A stretch of DNA of 64,000 nucleotides from Thiothrix nivea DSM 5205 (GTDB taxonomy: Bacteria; Pseudomonadota; Gammaproteobacteria; Thiotrichales; Thiotrichaceae): assembly GCF_000260135.1 (NCBI RefSeq), contig NZ_JH651384.1:4510693-4574692 (forward strand). Direction: 5' to 3'. The notes beneath the pieces are model-generated. The model made no database searches. It had not been told where the DNA came from and saw only the letters and a program-made list of their open reading frames with translations. Numbering within the stretch: position 1 is the first letter of the stretch; every line of letters begins with the position of its first letter. The position numbers were made by a program, and so were the translations under genes. Shown here piece after piece: positions 1 to 6,878 of this stretch.

Positions 1-254
1 ATACAAACCCTTTGCACCCGTATACGCGTATGTTGCTGGCTGCTATCCCCTTGCCGGATCCAAAACTGGAGCGGGAACGGTTGGCGAAGGTGAAAGTGGG
101 GGCAGGGGAGTTGCCTTCGCCGCTGAACCTGCCGTCAGGATGCGTGTTCCACACCCGTTGCCCGCAGGCGCAGGCGGTGTGCCGGGAACAGATACCGGCA
201 TTGCGTGAAGTGGACGGGCGGCAGGTTGCCTGCCATTTTGCGCTTCAGGGGTGA
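1..254 (+). CDS. oligopeptide/dipeptide ABC transporter ATP-binding protein, C-terminal end (partial)
   Basis: The reading frame is open from the left edge (codon phase begins at base 3) to a TGA at 252-254, so only about 84 C-terminal residues are present. The start NPLHPYTRMLL and the cysteine-rich stretch CVFHTRCPQAQAVC are the usual tail of DppD/DppF/OppF-type ATPases. That tail follows the nucleotide-binding domain of peptide importers. The Walker and signature motifs lie outside the window. It converges with the minus-strand nif genes. Family assignment is good, but substrate and D/F subtype cannot be told from the tail. Confidence 0.85.
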   Translation, partial: TNPLHPYTRMLLAAIPLPDPKLERERLAKVKVGAGELPSPLNLPSGCVFHTRCPQAQAVCREQIPALREVDGRQVACHFALQG

Positions 255-280
255 TGGTAACCGTCTAGGGTGCATTGAAG

Positions 281-538
281 TCAAGGCGTCACTTCTGTTC
301 TCAACTCATCCGGCCAGCACCCCACCGGAAACCCTAAATCCCCGCTCACCTTTTCAAACCGCACCAGATAAAACTCATCATCCGGATATTCCTCGTAATG
401 CCCGGTATTGATCAACACACCGCGCGTTCCCGCAGCCGCAATCAGCGTACCTTGCGGATAACCAGGCACTTCACCGTCGCTGATGATGTCTTCGGCGGCG
501 AATACCATGTCGCCGGGTTGCAGTTGGGCAATATCCAT
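281..538 (-). CDS. nifZ: NifZ-domain protein
   Basis: An 85-residue protein is read from ATG 538. A GTG at 547 is in frame, but AAGGG at the proper distance favours the ATG. The pattern GDMVFAAEDI, then GTRGVLINTGHYEE, YLVRFE and PVGCWPDEL matches the short NifZ domain found in nif clusters, where NifZ helps mature the P-clusters of the MoFe protein. It is the last gene of an apparent iscA-nifU-nifS-nifZ operon, 83 bp after nifS. Small inverted repeats (CCGTGG/CCACGG) lie in that gap. Single-domain NifZ-like proteins also occur outside the classical nifZ position, so the symbol is probable rather than certain. Confidence 0.72.
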   Translation of the reverse strand: MDIAQLQPGDMVFAAEDIISDGEVPGYPQGTLIAAAGTRGVLINTGHYEEYPDDEFYLVRFEKVSGDLGFPVGCWPDELRTEVTP

Positions 539-620
539 GTTTTTCACCCTTGTCTGTAGAAAAACCGTGGAAGCACTGCCCCCACGGAAATCACTTTATG
601 GCATTGAAGTGATGGAAAAC

Positions 621-1838
621 CTATGCATACGCTGGCGCAAACGCCTTTTCTGGCTCGTCCAGCGGCGCATTGCGCGCGTTATCCCAATACGGCGAAAGCT
701 TGCGTAACTGGGCAATGATCGGCGGCACCGCTTCGATGACCCGCTCGATTTCTTCCGGCTTGTTGTAACGCGACAGCGAGAAGCGGATGGAGCCGTGCGC
801 GGCAGTGTAGGGAATATCCATCGCCCGCATGACATGCGACGGTTCCAACGAGCCGGAGGTACAGGCGGAACCGCTGGAAGCCGCAATCCCTTCCTTGTTC
901 AGCATCAGCAGGATGGCTTCACCCTCGATGTATTCAAACGCGATATTGAGCGTATTCGGCAGGCAGTTATCCGGGTCGCCGGTGACGAAACAGTTGGGAA
1001 CTGCCGCCAGCAGCCCTTCCTTCAAACGATCCCGCATGGCACGCACGAAGGTGTTTTCGTGCTGCATGTGTTCCTGAGCCATTTCGCAAGCCTTGCCCAG
1101 ACCTACGATGGAAGTCGCGTTCTCGGTACCCGCACGGCGGCCACGTTCCTGATGCCCGCCACGCAGCAGGGGGCGGAAGCGCAGGCCACGCCGCACATAC
1201 AGCACGCCAATCCCTTTGGGCGCGTGCAGCTTGTGGCCGGACAGCGACAGCATGTCAATGGCGCTGTCTTTCAGGTTGAGGGGAATCTTGCCAACCGCCT
1301 GCACTGCGTCAGTGTGGAACATGACACCGGCATTCTTGGCCAATTCAGCCATTTCCTCGACCGGGAACAGCGTGCCGGTTTCGTTATTCGCCCACATCAC
1401 GGAGACAACCGCCACCTTGTCACTGAGCAGGTTCATGTATTCCTGCATATCCAGACGGCCTTTCTTGTCGACCTTCAGGTAGTGCACGGTGTAGCCGTCT
1501 TTCTCCAGGTTTTCGCACAGGGTCAACACTGCCGGATGCTCGACCACGGTGGTGATGATTTCCTTGCGTTCCGGTTGGCAGCGCAGCGCGGACAGGATCG
1601 CGGTGGAATCGGACTCGGTGCCGCAGGAGGTGAAAATGACTTCGGAATCGTGTTCCGCGCCCAACAGCGCTTGCACCTGCTTGCGCGCTTTTTTCAGCGC
1701 CAGCCCGACCTTGTTGCCGAACTGGTGGATGGAGGACGGGTTACCGAACTGCTCGGTGAAATACGGCAGCATGGTTTCCACGATTTCGGGGGACACCATG
1801 GTAGTGGCGTTGTTGTCGAGATAGATACCTTCGCTCAT
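621..1838 (-). CDS. nifS: cysteine desulfurase NifS
   Basis: This 405-residue protein is a PLP-dependent cysteine desulfurase that supplies sulfane sulfur for Fe-S clusters. The PLP lysine is K203 in SGHKLHAPKG. The persulfide-forming cysteine is C326 in SSGSACTSGSLEPSHV, the long-loop arrangement of NifS/IscS proteins. The start at 1838 has AAGGAG seven bases upstream. It begins 10 bp after nifU, and a full NifU partner points to the NIF rather than the ISC system. The tail beyond residue 385 is slightly extended. The gene is probably expressed from the sigma-54 promoter upstream of iscA. Confidence 0.95.
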   Translation of the reverse strand: MSEGIYLDNNATTMVSPEIVETMLPYFTEQFGNPSSIHQFGNKVGLALKKARKQVQALLGAEHDSEVIFTSCGTESDSTAILSALRCQPERKEIITTVVEHPAVLTLCENLEKDGYTVHYLKVDKKGRLDMQEYMNLLSDKVAVVSVMWANNETGTLFPVEEMAELAKNAGVMFHTDAVQAVGKIPLNLKDSAIDMLSLSGHKLHAPKGIGVLYVRRGLRFRPLLRGGHQERGRRAGTENATSIVGLGKACEMAQEHMQHENTFVRAMRDRLKEGLLAAVPNCFVTGDPDNCLPNTLNIAFEYIEGEAILLMLNKEGIAASSGSACTSGSLEPSHVMRAMDIPYTAAHGSIRFSLSRYNKPEEIERVIEAVPPIIAQLRKLSPYWDNARNAPLDEPEKAFAPAYA

Positions 1839-1848
1839 GACAGTCTCC

Positions 1849-2730
1849 TTAAGCCACTTTAGCCATCTTTGCCATTTCAGTCGCTGGCAGAACGCGGAAG
1901 AACTCGCCCACGTCCTCCATCACCCGCTGTTGTACGCCGTTGAGGGTTGCGGCAGCCAACTGACAGCCGGAACAGGCCCCCGTCAGGTTGACGAACACGA
2001 TCTTTTTGTCGAGGTCGATTTCCACCAGTTCAAGATCACCACGGTCGGCTTGCAATTGCGGGCGAATGGCTTCCAGTGAGGTTTCGATCCGGCGCATACG
2101 TTGCAGGTTGGTCAGCTTGGGTTTGCTGGCGGGTACGGCATCCGGTTTGAAGGTTTCGCCACGTTCCGCCATCACTTTGCCGAGGATTTCCTCAATGCCT
2201 TCCATACAAGCGGAACAGCCGCCACCGGCTTTGGTGTAATTGGTGACTTCTTCGATAGTACTGAGGTTGTTGGCGCGGATGGTGTCTTCGATCATTACAG
2301 CATCCACCGCGAAACATTTGCAGATCAGCGCGCCTTCTTCGTGGTCATCTTTCCACTCGACGCCGCGATAGTTGGCGACAGCGGCTTGCAGGGCTTCGCG
2401 CCCCATCACGGAACAGTGCATTTTTTCCGGTGGCAGGCCGTCGAGGTAATCGGCGATGTCCTGATTGGAGACTTTCAGCGCTTCATCCAGCGTCATGCCC
2501 TTGATGATTTCGGTCAGGGCTGAACTGGAGGCGACAGCGGAACCACAGCCGAAAGTCTGGAAGCCAGCGTCTTCAATGACTTCGGTTTCCGGGTTGACCT
2601 TGAGGGTCAGGCGCAGCGCATCGCCGCAACTGAGGGAACCCACGTCGCCGGTAGCGTTGGCATCCGGTGTTGCGCCTGCATTGCGTGGATTAAAAAAATG
2701 ATCCTGTACTTTTTCTGAGTAATCCCACAT
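1849..2730 (-). CDS. nifU: Fe-S cluster assembly scaffold NifU, three-domain form
   Basis: This 293-residue protein is a scaffold on which [2Fe-2S] and [4Fe-4S] clusters are built for nitrogenase components. Residues 1-125 are an IscU-like domain with ligands C35, C62 and C106. Residues 135-180 are the permanent [2Fe-2S] domain with C137-x-C139 and C172-x2-C175. The C-terminal third is an Nfu domain with the CSGC motif. This three-domain build is typical of NifU in diazotrophs. The ATG at 2730 follows AGGAG. The gene sits between iscA and nifS in one transcriptional unit. Confidence 0.96.
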   Translation of the reverse strand: MWDYSEKVQDHFFNPRNAGATPDANATGDVGSLSCGDALRLTLKVNPETEVIEDAGFQTFGCGSAVASSSALTEIIKGMTLDEALKVSNQDIADYLDGLPPEKMHCSVMGREALQAAVANYRGVEWKDDHEEGALICKCFAVDAVMIEDTIRANNLSTIEEVTNYTKAGGGCSACMEGIEEILGKVMAERGETFKPDAVPASKPKLTNLQRMRRIETSLEAIRPQLQADRGDLELVEIDLDKKIVFVNLTGACSGCQLAAATLNGVQQRVMEDVGEFFRVLPATEMAKMAKVA

Positions 2731-2758
2731 GGCTTGAGTCTCCTGCTGTTATCCGTAT

Positions 2759-3082
2759 TCAGGCTGCGAATGATTTGCCACAGCCGCAGCTGTTGGTGGC
2801 GTTGGGGTTTTCAAACTTGAAGCCGCTACCGTCGATACTGTCGATGAAGTCCACGGTCAGGCCGGCCAGCTTGGGTGCGCTTTCCGGGTCAACGAACACG
2901 GTCAGTTCAGGGAAGGGGACTTCCAAATCGCCGTCGCTTTTGGTTTCAACCAGATTCATGGAGTATTGCAGGCCGGAACAGCCGCCGCCGGAGACGCCGA
3001 TGCGTAATCCCGCGATGGGTGTTTCCGCGCCTTTGATGAAGCGCCCGAGGGCTTTCTGGGCGTTGTCAGTCAGTGTGATCAT
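2759..3082 (-). CDS. iscA: IscA/HesB-type iron-sulfur carrier
   Basis: This 107-residue A-type Fe-S carrier has the three conserved cysteines: one in GGGCSGLQY (C35) and the pair in the C-terminal SCGCGKSF. These proteins bind Fe or [2Fe-2S]/[4Fe-4S] clusters and hand them to targets. In nif clusters this position is taken by (Nif)IscA. It is the first gene of the iscA-nifU-nifS-nifZ unit. AGGAGA precedes the ATG at 3082, and a sigma-54 promoter lies about 40 bp upstream. It could equally be named nifIscA or hesB. Confidence 0.92.
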   Translation of the reverse strand: MITLTDNAQKALGRFIKGAETPIAGLRIGVSGGGCSGLQYSMNLVETKSDGDLEVPFPELTVFVDPESAPKLAGLTVDFIDSIDGSGFKFENPNATNSCGCGKSFAA

Positions 3083-3120
3083 GCTCGTTATCTCCTGTTG
3101 AATGCGTTTACGGAGATAAG

Positions 3121-3136
3121 TGCAAACCCTGTGCCA
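3121..3136 (-). promoter_or_regulatory. sigma-54 (-24/-12) promoter for iscA-nifU-nifS-nifZ
   Basis: Read on the minus strand, the sequence is TGGCAC-AGGGT-TTGCA, an exact match to the RpoN consensus with GG and GC ten bases apart. The -24 element is 3131-3136 and the -12 element 3121-3125. A transcript would start near 3110, about 28 bp before the iscA ATG. Sigma-54 control by NifA is the rule for nif genes. Confidence 0.88.
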
Positions 3137-3208
3137 AATTTTTTTGTTATTGATTTTTATGAACTTATTTGAATTTTATCAGGTTTGTGTAAGGTTTGGC
3201 ACAGGGTT
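3125..3208. repeat. 14-bp perfect inverted repeat around the nif promoter region
   Basis: AACCCTGTGCCAAA at 3125-3138 recurs as its exact reverse complement at 3195-3208, with 56 AT-rich bases between. The left arm is part of the sigma-54 promoter and the right arm overlaps the NifA-type site. The right arm also carries TGGCAC facing the other way, but without a proper -12 element. Confidence 0.75.
3188..3203. promoter_or_regulatory. NifA-type upstream activator site (TGT-N10-ACA)
   Basis: TGT at 3188-3190 and ACA at 3201-3203 are ten bases apart, the NifA recognition pattern. The centre lies about 85 bp upstream of the start expected from the sigma-54 promoter, a usual distance for an enhancer site. 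It lies between rrf2 and that promoter. A three-plus-three-base motif alone is weak; its place gives it weight. Confidence 0.65.
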
Positions 3209-3226
3209 GGTTATGTCAGCTTGTCA

Positions 3227-3718
3227 TCAAGCAGACATACCGCTGCGGACAGGCTGGGCAGGGAACATGCTGGCAATGTAATTGCTGACCGAGTTCTTGT
3301 TTTGTTGGCTGGAGCGGTCGGATTTGGTCTGCACAAAATCAGCCAGGGTCATTTCGCCGAGGAAATCGCGGATGCGGCGGTTGAGTTCCTGCCAGCCATG
3401 CGCGGCTTCCTGCGACGCTAGGTTGGCGGATTCTGGCAGTTCGTCGGTTTCGTCGCTCAGCGCTTGGGTAGCGTACAGGATGTCGGCAATGCTGATCTGG
3501 GCAGCAGGCCGTGCCAGCCGGTAGCCGCCGCCAACACCGCGCAAGCCTTCCACCAGCCCGTGCTTGCGCAGGCCGCTGAACAGGTATTCGAGGTAGGAGG
3601 TGGAAATGCCCAGTGTTTCCGACAGCCCGGTGAGGCTGACCGGGTCGGAGTAGCGGTCGTGGGTCGCCAGCGACAACATCGCGACGATGGAATGCTCGTC
3701 TTTGCGGGATAGTCTCAT
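3227..3718 (-). CDS. Rrf2-family transcriptional regulator lacking cysteines
   Basis: This 163-residue protein has the Rrf2 winged-helix N-terminus: a recognition region with TSYLEYLFSGLRKHGLVEG, then the wing GVGGGYRLARP. IscR and most cluster-sensing Rrf2 proteins carry three cysteines near residues 92-106, but this protein has none, so it cannot hold a cluster in that way. Its ATG overlaps the draG stop (ATGA, 3715-3718), which points to translational coupling. It lies just upstream of the iscA-nifUS promoter, making that operon a likely target. Confidence 0.85.
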   Translation of the reverse strand: MRLSRKDEHSIVAMLSLATHDRYSDPVSLTGLSETLGISTSYLEYLFSGLRKHGLVEGLRGVGGGYRLARPAAQISIADILYATQALSDETDELPESANLASQEAAHGWQELNRRIRDFLGEMTLADFVQTKSDRSSQQNKNSVSNYIASMFPAQPVRSGMSA

Positions 3719-4647
3719 GGGGAATGTCCTTGGGTTGCTAGTTGATAGAGGGAACGTGCCTGTTCAATGCAATGCAGGCGGGTAGGGTTGTCGAGTGTTT
3801 GCAGCCAGCGGGTGGGGATCCCGTCCAGCCCGTAATACGCGCCTGCGACCATGCCAAGGATTGCGCCGGTAGTGTCGGCATCACCGCCCCGGTTGACCAC
3901 ATCCAGCAGCGCAGCTTCAAACGAATCCGTGGCGAACAGCGCCTGGAACACGGCTTGCAGGGTGTCAACAATGTAACCACTGGGGTTGTCGCGCTGGCTT
4001 TTGCGGTATTCAAAGACTGGGAATCGCTGCGCCAGTTGCTGTGCCAGTATCTCCAGTTCGGCCAGTGGTTCACCGAGGATGGCGGCCTGCGTCATGTGCA
4101 GAATGCATTCCGTGCCGGCATCCGACAGCGGGTTATTGTGGGTGATGTGGGCTTGCAGGCGCGAAGCTTGTACCACTTCCGGCAGACTTTGGCGCAGGGT
4201 GGCGATGATGACCGGCAGGCAGCGCATACACGCGCCGTTGCCTGCGTCGTGTTCGCCTTCCGGCATTGCGGTTTGGCCGGTGCGGCGGAATTGCACGATG
4301 CCGCGCCGCACAGTGTTGCCGATGTCCTTGGGCTTGCCGCGCATCCAGTCGCTGAAAGCGGTGGCGATGCTGACCGGCTCGACCTTACCTGCACTGAGGA
4401 TGGCGTCGCCGAGGGCGAGGCTCATTTCGGTGTCGTCGGTGATTTCACCGGCTTTGAGGCGTAGCCAGCCGCCACCGGTAATCTCGCGGTGTACGCCGTA
4501 TTCGTGGCGGATTTCCGTTGGGGTCATGAATTCGACGGTTGCGCCCAGGGCATCGCCAATCGCCAGCCCCAGGTAGGCTGCGATGCAGCGTTGCAGAGTG
4601 TGCGGTTCCGCCGCCAGCCCGTTGCTTACACTTCCGGCCCGAAACAT
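3715..4647 (-). CDS. draG: ADP-ribosyl-[dinitrogen reductase] hydrolase (DraG-like)
   Basis: This 310-residue ADP-ribosylglycohydrolase is related to DraG, which removes ADP-ribose from the nitrogenase Fe protein and so reactivates it. Metal-binding signatures are visible: GDALGATVEF near the start, EITDDTEM, and GGDADTTGAILG near residue 255. The start at 4647 overlaps the end of nifQ by 22 bp. Its stop overlaps the rrf2 start. Its place between nifQ and a regulator in a sigma-54 unit supports the DraG role over other glycohydrolases. The partner transferase draT is not in the window. Confidence 0.88.
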   Translation of the reverse strand: MFRAGSVSNGLAAEPHTLQRCIAAYLGLAIGDALGATVEFMTPTEIRHEYGVHREITGGGWLRLKAGEITDDTEMSLALGDAILSAGKVEPVSIATAFSDWMRGKPKDIGNTVRRGIVQFRRTGQTAMPEGEHDAGNGACMRCLPVIIATLRQSLPEVVQASRLQAHITHNNPLSDAGTECILHMTQAAILGEPLAELEILAQQLAQRFPVFEYRKSQRDNPSGYIVDTLQAVFQALFATDSFEAALLDVVNRGGDADTTGAILGMVAGAYYGLDGIPTRWLQTLDNPTRLHCIEQARSLYQLATQGHSP

Positions 4648-5201
4648 GCCTGATAATCCTTGCAGACTTCACAGGAAGGTGAACGGCACACGTAAATGCC
4701 TTCGCCTTCGCACATCTGTTTGTAGAGGAATTTTTTCCATTTCATGTCCTTGCTGTTGCGTTCTGCGAGTGACTGGAAATTATCCTGCATGAGGCGGGAA
4801 AGGTCTTTGCGCGACCACAATCCGAGGTCTTGCCACAGGTGGTCGCTGCCCATACAGCCCGCGCAGAGGATTTCCACCATCCAGCCTGCATCGGGGCCGG
4901 TGTGGCTATGGCTTTGGTGGAGCAGGGTGCGCAGGTCGTCGAGTTCTTCCATGCGGGCAACGTCCACATGGCGGATGTGCGCCGGGCGGGAAATATGCGG
5001 CATGGTGGGGAAGTGGTAGGCCATCATGGTGCGGAAGATGTCCAGCGGCAGGCCGAGGTTGAGCGGCATTGCGCCTTGCCCGCACAACCACGAGGCGTAC
5101 ATTTTGGCGATCAGGTCGTCATTGGGGTCGCCACAGCGGTGCTGTATCAGATGGTGGTAGTGAACTGACAATAAATCTGTTGTTTGTGGCATAGCTGTCA
5201 T
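4626..5201 (-). CDS. nifQ: nitrogen fixation protein NifQ
   Basis: This 191-residue protein is read from ATG 5201, six bases after AGAGG. The open frame extends upstream to 5444, but that stretch runs through the promoter. NifQ delivers molybdenum for FeMo-cofactor synthesis. The diagnostic C-x4-C-x2-C-x5-C signature is in the C-terminus (CRSPSCEVCKDYQAC). It is the first gene of nifQ-draG-rrf2, with a sigma-54 promoter about 55 bp upstream. Length fits the family. Confidence 0.93.
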   Translation of the reverse strand: MTAMPQTTDLLSVHYHHLIQHRCGDPNDDLIAKMYASWLCGQGAMPLNLGLPLDIFRTMMAYHFPTMPHISRPAHIRHVDVARMEELDDLRTLLHQSHSHTGPDAGWMVEILCAGCMGSDHLWQDLGLWSRKDLSRLMQDNFQSLAERNSKDMKWKKFLYKQMCEGEGIYVCRSPSCEVCKDYQACFGPEV

Positions 5202-5256
5202 GATTAGCCTCTGCTGGTTTGCTTTTTGGTGTGCTTTGAATCTATGCAAAGATATA

Positions 5257-5272
5257 TGCAAGAAATACGCCA
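5257..5272 (-). promoter_or_regulatory. sigma-54 (-24/-12) promoter for nifQ-draG-rrf2
   Basis: On the minus strand the sequence is TGGCGT-ATTTC-TTGCA. The invariant GG and GC are ten bases apart and the -12 element is perfect. The -24 element is 5267-5272 and the -12 element 5257-5261. A start near 5246 would leave a 45-base leader before nifQ. No TGT-N10-ACA was found upstream; the nearest is TGT-N9-ACA at 5368-5382, whose spacing is one base short. Confidence 0.75.
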
Positions 5273-5297
5273 GCTGAAATGAGAAGGGGGTTCTTGT

Positions 5298-5330
5298 TCC
5301 TTCCCCCTTGCGGGGGATGGTTAGGTTGGG
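5298..5330. repeat. C/G-rich hairpin (REP-like) between corA and nifQ
   Basis: CCCCC-TTG-CGGGGG forms a compact hairpin, followed by TTAGGTTGGGGG. This resembles the short palindromic elements that are scattered between genes in many proteobacteria. It sits downstream of the corA stop and upstream of the nifQ promoter. Its role is unknown. Confidence 0.45.
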
Positions 5331-5353
5331 GGTAACGGCGAAGCCGCCTTGTG

Positions 5354-6307
5354 TTACAACCACCCCTTGTGCTTGAAAAACAGGTAAGGCGCAATGCCTG
5401 CCACCACCATCAGCCCCAGCGCCCACGGGTAGCCCAGCAGCCATTGCAGTTCCGGCATGTGCGCGAAGTTCATGCCGTATACGCTGGCGACCAGGGTAGG
5501 GGGCAGGAACACCACGGCGGCAATCGAGAAAATCTTGATGATCTGGTTCTGCTTGATGTTGATGAAACCCTGGGTGGAGGCCATCAGGAAGTTGATCTTG
5601 TCGAACAGGAAAGTGGTGTGCGACATCAGCCCCTCAATGTCGCGCATGATTTCGCGCAAGGTTTCCACCTGATCGGGTTTATCGCGCAAATGCCGCAGCA
5701 GGAAGGAAATGCCGCGCTGGGTATCCATCAGGCACAGGCGGATTTTACCGTTGCTGTCTTCCAGCCGAGCCAGTTCGCTGATGGCGTCTTCCAGGTCGCT
5801 GTCTTCCACCTCCAGTACAGTGTGGCTGACTTCCTCCAGCTCGTGGTGGATGTCTTCCAGCCAGTCGGCATGGTTTTCCACCTTGTGTTCCAGAATGGTG
5901 ACCAGCAGTTCGGCGGGGTCGCGGCACAGGATGTGCCCACGACGTGCGCGCAGCCGGAACAGGCGGAAATCGGGCAGCTTTTCGTCACGGATGGTGATCA
6001 GGCGCTTGTCCTGCAGGATGAACGCTACCGACGCGGTGCTGTGGCGGCCTTCCTCCTGGTACATGAATAGCGAGTGCACGTGCAAACCGGCCTGGTCGAC
6101 GAAAAAACGCGCGGAAAATTCGATTTCCTCTACATCCTCAGATTCGGGCAGGTCGGTGCGCAACAGGGATTCCAGCAGGGAATGCTCAGCCTCTTCGGGG
6201 TCACACATGTCAATCCAGTTGCTGTCGGCAAGTTGCCCGTTGAGTTGTTCTTCGTCGCCCGGAAGTTCGCGGATCACTCCGTTATGCAGGCTGAATAGTC
6301 TAAGCAT
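5354..6307 (-). CDS. corA: magnesium/cobalt transporter CorA
   Basis: This 317-residue protein closely follows E. coli-type CorA. It has a long cytoplasmic alpha/beta domain with CLMDTQR near the middle. Two C-terminal membrane helices follow, the first preceding the selectivity motif YGMNF, and it ends FFKHKGWL. It forms a pentameric inner-membrane Mg2+ channel. The ATG at 6307 has AAGGA nine bases upstream; an in-frame start 16 codons earlier is less likely because CorA homologues begin here. Confidence 0.96.
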   Translation of the reverse strand: MLRLFSLHNGVIRELPGDEEQLNGQLADSNWIDMCDPEEAEHSLLESLLRTDLPESEDVEEIEFSARFFVDQAGLHVHSLFMYQEEGRHSTASVAFILQDKRLITIRDEKLPDFRLFRLRARRGHILCRDPAELLVTILEHKVENHADWLEDIHHELEEVSHTVLEVEDSDLEDAISELARLEDSNGKIRLCLMDTQRGISFLLRHLRDKPDQVETLREIMRDIEGLMSHTTFLFDKINFLMASTQGFINIKQNQIIKIFSIAAVVFLPPTLVASVYGMNFAHMPELQWLLGYPWALGLMVVAGIAPYLFFKHKGWL

Positions 6308-6405
6308 GGCCGGTTTCCTTGTTTTGATCAGAGTACTGGCTTTGGATGTCGGCATTTTAGGTTATTTCCCGGCAACCTTGTATACCCGTTGGCAATTGAA
6401 AATAA

Positions 6406-6592
6406 CGTAAGGCCGACCGGCTCAAAGCGGTTTATCTGCTGGGCAGTGGCTGGGGCGTCGCCAAGGTGGCGGAAGCGTTGCTGGTGGATGAAGATACCGT
6501 GCGTGCGTAACCTGACGGAAACGTTGTATGGGACTTGCCAAGCGGTGAAAACCCATATCCAGCAACGCTTCAAGGTGGATGAGTCAAGTTGA
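6406..6592 (+). pseudogene. IS630-family transposase remnant
   Basis: Two pieces of one transposase are visible in different frames. The first (6406-6510) reads RKADRLKAVYLLGSGWGVA, the N-terminal helix-turn-helix of IS630-type transposases, and ends in a stop. The second (from 6512) reads LTETLYGTCQAVKTHIQQRF, a stretch that normally follows further downstream. The catalytic domain is missing. This is a decayed insertion sequence. Confidence 0.65.
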
Positions 6593-6704
6593 TCTGTTTG
6601 AGCCGTAACAGTCCCAACAACATACCGACAAAACATTCCAACCGGGGCTTGCCCCAATCCAGGTGGGCTTTTAGACTGTCATACAGCCCGTCGTTTAAAT
6701 TCAT
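6590..6704 (-). pseudogene. transposase N-terminal fragment (IS4-like)
   Basis: An ATG at 6704 preceded by AGGAG begins MNLNDGLYDSLKAHLDWGKP and continues RLECFVGMLLGLLRL, resembling the beginning of IS4-type transposases. The similarity stops after about 40 residues at the edge of the IS630 remnant, so two mobile elements were joined by deletion. From 6705 to the next gene at 6879 there is only AT-rich sequence in which I see no gene. Confidence 0.5.
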
Positions 6705-6878
6705 TACACTCTCCTGCTTGGTCGCTGAGAGTGGGGCAGGTTTACGACGGGTTTTCAACACATTAATGGAAACCTTATGAAATCAATTTGTTGCGTTTTT
6801 GTCGTGTACAGAGATTTGTACGGTGAAAATTAATAATTTTATTAACTTTTTCTCATAAAAATCCTTTAAAATACTACC

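Noticed and set aside
795-1862. 355-codon open frame on the plus strand over nifS
   Set aside because: It is antisense to a gene with all NifS motifs and reads as a histidine/arginine-rich chain without any recognisable domain; such long shadow frames are common in GC-rich coding DNA.
3195-3210. Second, plus-strand sigma-54 promoter in the right arm of the inverted repeat
   Set aside because: The -24 element TGGCAC is present, but the -12 element reads TGGTT instead of TTGCA and no plus-strand gene follows.
3742-4464. 240-codon plus-strand frame over draG
   Set aside because: Antisense to a clear ADP-ribosylglycohydrolase; no domain, no ribosome site.
5368-5382. TGT-N9-ACA as a NifA site for nifQ
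   Set aside because: Spacing is one base short of the consensus, and such a degenerate motif is expected by chance.
5202-5444. NifQ with an 81-residue extension starting at 5444
   Set aside because: The extension runs through the sigma-54 promoter and a hairpin and has no NifQ similarity; ATG 5201 has a proper ribosome site.
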